From contig JALLLT010000121.1 in assembly GCA_025266875.1 (NCBI GenBank), positions 1 to 26,736 on the forward strand: a stretch of DNA of 26,736 nucleotides, read 5' to 3'. The stretch's first letter is position 1, and every line of letters starts with the position of its first letter. The position numbers were made by a program, and so were the translations under genes. The DNA comes from Fennellomyces sp. T-0311 (Eukaryota; Mucoromycota; Mucoromycetes; Mucorales; Lichtheimiaceae). Shown piece after piece: positions 20,949-26,736 of the stretch. Under the pieces are notes generated by a model. It did not search any database, was not told the origin of the DNA, and saw nothing but the letters and a program-made list of their open reading frames with translations.

Positions 20949-21220
20949 GTTCACCACAACCCCCTTATTTTCAAGGGTATACAGTTCGTGGTACAAACCC
21001 CTTATTTTCAAGCATATTCAGTTTGTGATACAACCCCTTTTTATCAGGCATTTGCAGTCCGTGGTACAACCCCTTTTTTTCAAGTGTACAGTATTTCCAA
21101 AAAGGAATGTCATTATTGCCAAGCCCCATTTTTGGAACGACATCAATTTCTTTGGCCAGCGACATTACTTGTGGAAGCACTGTATTCAGCTCACCACAAC
21201 CCATTTTTTAAGCATACGCA
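20949..21220. repeat. Tandem array of about five degenerate 36-bp units, interrupted by a MITE
   Basis: Units start near 20949, 20985, 21022, 21058 and 21190. The shared core is CAACCCCTTWTTTTCAAG followed by a CATATTCAG-like word. Unit four is split by the MITE at 21089-21182; removing the MITE and one TA restores TTCAAGTGTATTCAG. The array lies upstream of both the Fanzor gene (before DIRS insertion) and the gene at 21238. Confidence 0.85.
21089..21182. mobile_element. 94-bp Tc1/mariner-like MITE
   Basis: The inverted ends are CAGTATTTCCAAAAAGG... and its partner ...ACTTGTGGAAGCACTG, with GACATT at the inner edge. A TA duplication flanks it (21087-21088, 21183-21184). It splits one unit of the 36-bp tandem array exactly at TA. 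A relative lies at 26262-26362. Confidence 0.85.
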
Positions 21221-21237
21221 AATCTACATCGTCTCGA

Positions 21238-22293
21238 ATGAGTTACTATCTTCAAAGTTCGTTATTGCTTGACCGTGAAGCACAAGTCCAAGATCTTGAA
21301 CGAAGGCTGGCAGCATACCCAGAATTACGACGATTTCATATTAATGATATCAGCAAGCAGCGCTATACCACCATGAATCAACACCCGATCCAACCGGTTA
21401 CTGCCCCGCTTACGCTTAACCTCCAGCAGCGTGCACAATTTTCAACCATCTCAGCAAGACTAACAGAGCACAACTTGGATCCAGCACGTATTAGAAGATC
21501 AGCAATTTGCAAAAGATTTATTCTGAATGGCGACCTTGCGATTAATGCAGTAATCAATGCAGAGCTACAAATTGCTTGGTTGCAGGAAAACACAACATAC
21601 AGAAGGACAAATATCGAAGTACTTGCTGCGGATGGCTCGGGTGCCGTGTTCCACAAATCTCTTTTGGACCCTCTATCAAAATGGCTCGCTCGATCAATGA
21701 GAGACGGTGCTTATTTAGAAATTCTTCGGCACACCAATCACAACCAGGTTCCGTCTATTATGCCGAAGGAAATCACATCAACAGAGGGTTTGCTATTATG
21801 GCCATATTATGTAGTGAACGATATTATCCGCTATGCCCTAGCTAGCCAAACGTTCGAGATGTTTTGATTCCATGACCCAGCCATCGAGTGGACAATTTCA
21901 GACGAGCAACTCATACAAACTATCGATCAGGTGATGCAAGAGCAAAACCCGCGTTACAGATTTACATTATTTTTTGGTGAGAGATACGGTCTTGATGTAC
22001 TCCAGCAATTCGTGGTGCTTACCTGAAGTTCAATGCTGCGAAAGTTCCAAGAAGCCGTTTTCAAGGAGCTTTTGGATTACCCGCCTGTGGAAATCGAGAG
22101 GTGGATATGCTCTTTATACTTTCGCTTACTTTGGCCACATCGATTCCCAATCAACCTTGAAATGGAGTACCAGCAATTTGCGTCAGCCCACGCTGATCAA
22201 ATTGCGCAACAAAGGCAGCTACATACACGTTACATCTTACGATATATACAAAGGCGTTTTGGTCAATGGAAAGGTACACTCCCACCCAAATAG
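21238..22293 (+). CDS. Unrecognised protein, possibly frame-broken, divergent from the Fanzor gene
   Basis: No family was recognised. ATG 21238 opens a 209-codon frame rich in Arg/Leu helices (VQDLERRLAAYPELRRFHI, RRSAICKRFILNGDLAINA). It ends at TGA 21865-21867. The same frame continues at once with protein-like sequence (FHDPAIEWTISDEQLIQTID) and resumes after a probable 48-nt intron (21997-22044) with EAVFKELLDYPPVEIERWI up to TAG at 22293. I read the TGA as a nonsense change of a Trp codon in a gene of about 330 residues; two separate genes are less likely. Without the DIRS insertion its start would lie about 385 bp from the Fanzor start, head to head across the 36-bp array. Membership in one Fanzor-bearing element is therefore an inference worth testing. 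Confidence 0.5.
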
Positions 22294-22399
22294 TTTTCGG
22301 AAGTTCTAAATATGGAAGCAGAATAAAACAAATATTTAGCATTATTTATTTATGTTCCCACCCCTTTTCTTACTCTACATCACATGCCACTTCACAACA

Positions 22400-22636
22400 T
22401 CACCTAAGGAGAGCAGGCAGCTTACAGAAGCAGAAAAAAATCAGGTCACCAGCATGAAATTGGCCAGTATCATATCCTTTGAGATTTCATCCACTATCGG
22501 GATAAATCGCAGCATTCTCAATAGTGTCATCAAGAAGTGGGGAAGACTGACACGGTCAGGAATTGTCCTACACTATCGTTTGGACAATTACGTGAGTCCC
22601 ACGGACTTACGAACAGGAACCTATCGACTGCTGTGA
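22400..22636 (+). pseudogene. Tc1/mariner transposase N-terminal relic
   Basis: The segment LTEAEKNQVTSMKLA...SFEISSTIGINRSILNSVIKKW has the spacing of a paired helix-turn-helix DNA-binding domain of Tc1/mariner transposases. After KKWG the homology appears to move to another frame, and a stop follows at 22636. No DDE/D catalytic region is present. It may be a truncated remnant of the element family that mobilised the MITEs here; no direct sequence link to their ends is shown. Confidence 0.5.
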
Positions 22637-22790
22637 TCATCTCAGCTCTTTATTTTCAGCGCATGTACATAATGAAACATTGCAAATAAAAAATTTTTTC
22701 TCTAAAGTATAAAGGAAAGTAATGTCAAAATAATGAACCTCGATCATCTCTTTCGCTCGCCGGGCATATCCACAGCTTGACCTACTCGCA

Positions 22791-23699
22791 ATGGATCCTC
22801 AATCGCAACCTGTTCCAGATAATAGCTCGGCACATATTTATGAACTCGCGCATCAAGTGGCCCAACAACAAGTGCTGATCAAACAGCTGTTGGCTGCGCA
22901 GGGTGCTCCAGGCGCACAGACACCTCCGGTCTCGTCGGTAATGGACCTCCATGATCTCCCCACTCGTCCACGTTATGACTGGCTACCATCCTCGCAGTTG
23001 TGTGAATTACTACCTACATTGGAGCAAAGCATCTTTGGTATGCCACTCAGTGACGAGGACCGCAAGGCACTGGTTGATCAGTACCCCCCTGTGGCTGGCC
23101 TGGTGTATACTCCTCCTGCCACTTTGCCAGAGGCAGAGCGTCACTTTAAAATGGGCCATCGCCATGAAGATGGCTCTCTTCAGGCACTCCAGTACGCCAT
23201 TTCTGTGATCTGTCGGCCTTTGGATGTATTAGCACACACCCTGCTTCTGTTGCTCCCACATGAACATCTCGGTCGTATCTTCACTATCATCAACGATGTG
23301 CATACCTTGGTTCTCAACGTGGGGGGCGTCGCGAACAAGGCGCGTAACAATCTGGCTTTGAGGGCGGTGAACCCCTCTTTCTCCATCCCATCCAACGACA
23401 AAATCTTCACAATGGCACCCGACCAATTCAAGGAGACCGTGTCCACACATACGGCAATGCAAAAAGCCATCAAGGATGCCAGACCGACCACTACCCGCTC
23501 AGGTGCATCGAATCAGTTTTTTCGAGCTGTCCCACCACTTGGAGGTGGTGGGCAGCTCGCATTCAACTTTCGCCGCAACCTCTCAAGCCAACAACGGGGA
23601 CGCCGCAACCATCACCCACCTACCACCTATAGAAGACCTCCCAGCAGCAACAATCCCTTCCAGAACCAGGCTTCCAACAACGGCGCCAACCGCCAGTAG
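22791..23699 (+). CDS. gag: Gag-like protein of a second DIRS-type element, 302 aa
   Basis: ATG 22791 begins MDPQSQPVPD. The central part (LPTLEQSIFGMPLSDEDRKA, VYTPPATLP, ICRPLDVLAH) aligns with the gag at 16869-17717, and the tail is basic with Gln/Asn/Arg (RGRRNHHPPTTYRRPP). The sequence between 22740 and the ATG resembles the leader of the first DIRS (TTCGCTC followed shortly by TACCCGCA/TACTCGCA). The frame is intact although the following pol is destroyed. It belongs to a different subfamily from the neighbouring DIRS, since identity is low. Confidence 0.75.
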   Translation: MDPQSQPVPDNSSAHIYELAHQVAQQQVLIKQLLAAQGAPGAQTPPVSSVMDLHDLPTRPRYDWLPSSQLCELLPTLEQSIFGMPLSDEDRKALVDQYPPVAGLVYTPPATLPEAERHFKMGHRHEDGSLQALQYAISVICRPLDVLAHTLLLLLPHEHLGRIFTIINDVHTLVLNVGGVANKARNNLALRAVNPSFSIPSNDKIFTMAPDQFKETVSTHTAMQKAIKDARPTTTRSGASNQFFRAVPPLGGGGQLAFNFRRNLSSQQRGRRNHHPPTTYRRPPSSNNPFQNQASNNGANRQ

Positions 23700-23904
23700 G
23701 AGGTCGCCTCCAACGTTTTCATCGTGCTTGGCAACGCCTCACGGACAGCAAGTGGGTACACTTCATGATCAAAGAGGGTTTTCGAATCCACTTCCTCCAA
23801 AGCCCACCCCTTTCCAATCATTCAATTTCCACGCATCCTTGAAACCTTCAACAGCGTCACTTGCTTCGGCAGGAAATCACTCCACTTGTCAACGGGTTTC
23901 TATA
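23696..23904 (+). pseudogene. Truncated pol relic of the second DIRS-type element
   Basis: Overlapping the gag stop in another frame, the sequence reads GGRLQRFHRAWQRLTDSKWV and IKEGFRIHFLQSPPLSN, clearly matching the start of the first DIRS pol (FQPAWWRLTSDRWV, HGFKIPFAHLPPLTN). A TGA at 23840-23842 interrupts it and homology stops near 23904, before any RT motif. No right inverted repeat was found. Confidence 0.75.
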
Positions 23905-24003
23905 ATTTCACGGATGAGCCACCCTCTGATTTTGATTTCCGACAGTATACAACTAAGATTTTTTTTATGAAAGCAACAGATTGCTCACTCTTTACTCTTT
24001 ACT

Positions 24004-24333
24004 ATGGAAACACCAGAACTACTCATGTGCTCAGGCTGCAGATGCTATCGTCCTGTCGAGCTTTTCAGGGGAAATTCTGAGAGCTACAGTACTTGTTCCG
24101 TTTGCCATCGCAGACAAAGCCAGGTGGGGCGTGGTGCTTCTGATTTTGCGACAACATTAGATGAAGTGCTTGAATTCATTCCATCGCCCACAGAAGGTAT
24201 GAAGAATTGTAACGAAAGAGACTTTACTGATATCCGAGCAAATGCTTTAGAAGGTGTATTTTATGTATATGACGGCGACGTATTGATTGAAGGAGCCATG
24301 GCAGAACTGCACAGGGCTAAAATGAGAGGTTAA
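24004..24333 (+). CDS. Small cysteine-cluster protein, 109 aa
   Basis: ATG 24004 begins METPELLMCSGCRCYRPVEL. The two pairs C-x2-C (MCSGCR) and C-x2-C (TCSVCHRR), about 20 residues apart, suggest a single zinc-binding module. A helical region follows, with LDEVLEFIPS and FTDIRANALEGVFYVYDGDV. I do not recognise a named family; short proteins with this Cys layout are frequent in early-diverging fungi. The frame stops at AGAGGTTAAAATG, where AG|GTTAAA could be a splice donor, so the true protein may be longer. It is sandwiched between a dead DIRS copy and the repeat at 24340. Confidence 0.5.
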   Translation: METPELLMCSGCRCYRPVELFRGNSESYSTCSVCHRRQSQVGRGASDFATTLDEVLEFIPSPTEGMKNCNERDFTDIRANALEGVFYVYDGDVLIEGAMAELHRAKMRG

Positions 24334-24339
24334 AATGTG

Positions 24340-24610
24340 AGTAAAAATGGTGGCGATTTTTCATCAATAAAATCGGTGATTGCTGTCACTTTTACCGAAG
24401 TTAACCAATTAAATTAACCCTGTTCTCACCCTTTTCTGCGACTTTTTCATGTTAATAAGCTAGCACTAATGGTAAATACGGGTGAAACCAAGTTGACTTT
24501 TTAACTTTAAAATTGGGTGATTCCTGTCACTTTCACCGACAAACTAGGTGAATTGGTCATCTTCCACCCGTTTTTACCCCACGTTTATGGGTGAAATACA
24601 GTTATCCGCG
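24340..24610. repeat. Tandemly duplicated ~140-bp repeat with GGTGA motifs
   Basis: Two diverged copies start near 24340 and 24477. The best-kept core is GGTGATTGCTGTCACTTTTACCGA (24375-24398) against the version GGTGATTCCTGTCACTTTCACCGA (24516-24539), each an imperfect palindrome. GGGTGAAA words recur at 24480 and 24590. The second copy starts close to a CACTA word (24466). This may be the left terminal region of the second Tnp2-type element, whose accessory gene follows. Confidence 0.6.
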
Positions 24611-25109
24611 CGTATTACGTGTGTAAATATCACTATATATACATAGCCTTTAGCGATCAGAATCCCTGTCATCTGTCGAGCTATGCTAATTTCAAACCTA
24701 CACACGTTTCAGTATTACTATTTTCGAATTCCTTATCATAATATATGGGAAGTACATTTATTTTAAATTTTCGATATATAGAAACATATATGAGAGAAGG
24801 GTAGTACTGCAGTTTATGGGAAACTACATAAATATTTGAGAAAATACACAACCATGTGAATGTTCATAAATTGACCGGCTTAGAAGAAAAGTGGAATGAA
24901 CAGAAGGAAATTGCTGCTGCGCAAAGTACGGTGAGTGGGGGGGGGTACTTGATATGTCTTTTTTTTTTTTTTGATAAACCAGTACGTATGCCTTGTAAAA
25001 AATACCTAAAACGGTTGTCACCAAAGCTCAGACATCAGTCATTGACAGGGAGTTTTGGGATTCTAGGGAGTTAAAGTTTGTTAGACCTATACATATATCG
25101 AGTATACGC
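24611..25109. other. AT-rich stretch with no supported gene
   Basis: It contains poly-T and poly-G runs (about 24938-24972) and short frames only. By analogy with the 5271-5491 left flank of the complete element, it is the region between the transposon end and the accessory gene. Confidence 0.35.
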
Positions 25110-25998
25110 TCAATCCCTGCTTACTAAGGTTTGCTTATTACGCAGTCTTTTCTCATTGATCATCAATTGTTTCGAAGCTTCTTTCCTTGCCAGCTTTTTT
25201 GCTTCTTTCGTGTTCTAACGAATACGTGTTAACTATTAATAACATGTGCCTTTGATCTTAGTCGTAAAATGGCTTCTTGCTGCATACCTTTTCTGTAACA
25301 AGTGCTCCCTCTTTTACTACTGCTTGACGCTTCTGTGCCTGGAGTAGTTTCTTAGCTTTTATCTTCCTTCTTTGGTACCGGACTTTGTTCCCCCAATGCT
25401 GTTTCACTAGAAACACGATTGGCCAGAGGTCTTCGCACCGGCGAGCAGGGATACCAAGTGCTTCTGCCTCTGCAGTGATTGACCGGATGATTTGACCACG
25501 CTTCGAAAGTCGCTTCCATGGCGGAATCTTTCCATTATCCGAGCGAATAGCTCCTATTACTTCCTCGCACTCCCATCTGATGCGTTTTTCAAGCCTCTTT
25601 GTCAGTTTCTTGTATCCTCCATGGTCTGTTTCGATATCCTTGACGTGTGATTCCATAAATTCATGGATGTCGGTGATATGTAGATCGGTCATTGATGCGA
25701 CCGGAAGCTTGATGATCTCAGAAAACGGCACACGAGTATGGTCGCTGGGATTTTGACCCTCGTCTCCCAGGGAAAAAGTCGCACCACGGCACAGCGATAA
25801 GTAGGAATTATCATGGCTTTCCCTCAATTTCTTGATTTCGGTAATAAATAGGGTTTCGAGTTGTTCTTGATGCTCTGCCATGTGAGTAATCATGGAAATA
25901 ACATTTTGCAGTACAACAGATATATCAGAAACATCAAATGTCGTACTGTGAGGATTGCCTTGCGGTTGATCCTTCTTTTTGCGACGTGTTGGTGCCAT
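25110..25998 (-). CDS. Paralogue of the coiled-coil transposon accessory protein, 271 aa, 2 exons
   Basis: ATG 25998 begins MAPTRRKKKDQ, a basic N-terminus. Exon 1 is 25998-25288. A donor AAAAG|GTATGC leads to exon 2 at 25214-25110, which encodes a Lys/Arg-rich tail (TKEAKKLARKEASKQ) ending at TGA; unspliced, the frame would stop at 25258. The order is basic start, a helical region (VVLQNVISMITHMAEHQEQ), then a globular part ending PWKRL...EALGIPARRCEDLWPIVFLV...HWGNKVRY. That last block aligns with the accessory protein at 5492-6708 (W-x2-L, G-x2-[YI]P, C-E-x2-W, W-[GN]-K). Both sit on the left, minus-strand side of a zinc-finger exon. The function is unknown; a nuclear DNA-binding role is inferred from the basic termini. 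Confidence 0.65.
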
Positions 25999-26261
25999 TC
26001 GGTGGTAAACTATGAAAGACCTGTAGAGAATACTTGAGTGTGATGGGAAAAAAATATTTTATTTTTGATTAACCATTTAGAGAGCACTGATACGGTTAAA
26101 ATGTATCAGAACAAAAATAAACAGTAAACACACACCCATTGTGCAAAGATAAGTGTTTTGTATTTTCATAAATCGTTCGTCCTTGTTCAGAGAATTTGTT
26201 TTCAGTAGCTCTGCGGCAATGTGTATAGTAAGATAGTGCGCAAGTGCCCACTCTTATGATA

Positions 26262-26362
26262 CAGTATTTCACAAAAAGTAATGTCGCGTATCAGCTGACA
26301 TCTCATGCATAGTTTGTATTATAAAATGCCAAAGCTTACGACATTACTTGTTGAAAATGCTG
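26262..26362. mobile_element. 101-bp Tc1/mariner-like MITE, second family member
   Basis: The inverted ends are CAGTATTTCACAAAAAG... and ...ACTTGTTGAAAATGCTG, with CGACATT/AATGTCG inner edges and TA at both flanks (26260-26261, 26363-26364). The ends match the MITE at 21089-21182; the middles differ. It lies between the accessory gene and the zinc-finger exon of the second Tnp2-type element. Confidence 0.8.
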
Positions 26363-26459
26363 TATATGGAGCCCAAAAAATAATGTTTATCAACAATAAA
26401 CGCGGTGAAACCAGTTGGTTGTCGCAGTTACCCTGCCTGTATTGTTCTTTGCCCCGTCA

Positions 26460-26603
26460 ATGCTATTTCAGCCTCTTCTTTATCCTTTTTCTTCAAATGC
26501 CGTAACGCGCTGCAACGATTGCCATGAACTTATCACTTTCAAAGAGAGGCTGACTCATGAAAAAGAGTTTACAAACGAAAATCCCAAAAGCGCAGAAGAA
26601 TAG
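26460..26603 (+). pseudogene. Probable zinc-finger exon of a second Tnp2-type transposase
   Basis: The frame reads RCNDCHELITFKERLTHEKEF. The spacing C-x2-C-x11-H-x3 is the same as in the finger at the start of the 960-aa transposase (C14, C17, H29, C33), but the last ligand position is Phe instead of Cys. It lies on the plus strand about 460 bp from the divergent accessory gene, as in the complete element. The frame ends at TAG 26603; any following exon would lie beyond or near the window end. The short length means the assignment rests on spacing and context. Confidence 0.45.
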
Positions 26604-26736
26604 ATGAACTTACGAATTCCGACCTCACGTTTGACCAGTATGAGAGTTTCGGATAGTACTTCTTCGATGGAGTACGTATATCACGGAAATACTGGTACGC
26701 AATTAAGAAGTAATTTCAAAGGAATTTTCAAAAGTT

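Noticed and set aside
20949..21220. Possible CRISPR-like array
   Set aside because: Units are contiguous with no unique spacers, in a eukaryotic context, and are degenerate. It is a tandem repeat.

Overview
The window looks like a stretch of a fungal chromosome, most probably an early-diverging filamentous fungus of the Mucoromycota. This is inferred from spliced genes with many short GT-AG introns (about 47-75 nt), a conserved eukaryotic RPA1 gene, and a mobile-element load (DIRS, Tnp2/CACTA-like, hAT-like, Tc1/mariner-like MITEs, Fanzor) of the kind found in these fungi. The species cannot be named from the sequence alone. No rRNA or tRNA gene was recognised.

Layout. (1) 1-4.4 kb is host DNA: degenerate direct repeats, then RPA1 (10 exons, 594 aa) and a BAR-domain protein resembling yeast Ivy1 (6 exons, 410 aa), both on the + strand. 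(2) 5271-10190 is a DNA transposon with near-complete structure: inverted ends beginning CACGGTGGGAAATT, a GATT target duplication, a 960-aa Tnp2/Plavaka-type transposase, and a divergently transcribed five-exon gene for a 327-aa coiled-coil protein with a basic tail. (3) 11042-12360 is a non-autonomous hAT-like element. (4) 12982-16646 on the minus strand is a 19-exon gene for a Fanzor-type (TnpB-related, RuvC/zinc-ribbon) nuclease, interrupted by one in-frame TGA. (5) 16709-20916 is a DIRS retrotransposon (gag, RT/RNase H, tyrosine recombinase) with split inverted repeats and a textbook internal complementary region. It sits directly against the Fanzor promoter side. (6) 20.9-22.6 kb holds a 36-bp tandem array split by a 94-bp MITE, an unrecognised gene, and a mariner-type helix-turn-helix relic. 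(7) 22.8-23.9 kb is a second, decayed DIRS-like element with an open gag. (8) 24.0-26.7 kb holds a small zinc-cluster gene, a duplicated 140-bp repeat, and the left part of a second two-gene transposon of the type in (2), with a paralogue of its coiled-coil protein and a damaged zinc-finger exon. It runs off the window.

How the parts relate. RPA1 and the BAR gene are ordinary housekeeping genes. Nearly everything after 5 kb is nested mobile DNA. Two points stand out. One is a Fanzor nuclease gene whose upstream region was split by a DIRS insertion; joining the flanks puts it head to head with an unknown gene across a tandem-repeat promoter region. The other is a conserved partnership between a Tnp2-type transposase and an undescribed coiled-coil accessory protein, seen twice here in the same divergent arrangement.

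Exon boundaries were worked out by hand from splice sites and reading-frame continuity. All RPA1, BAR, Fanzor, transposase and accessory exon sums are multiples of three.
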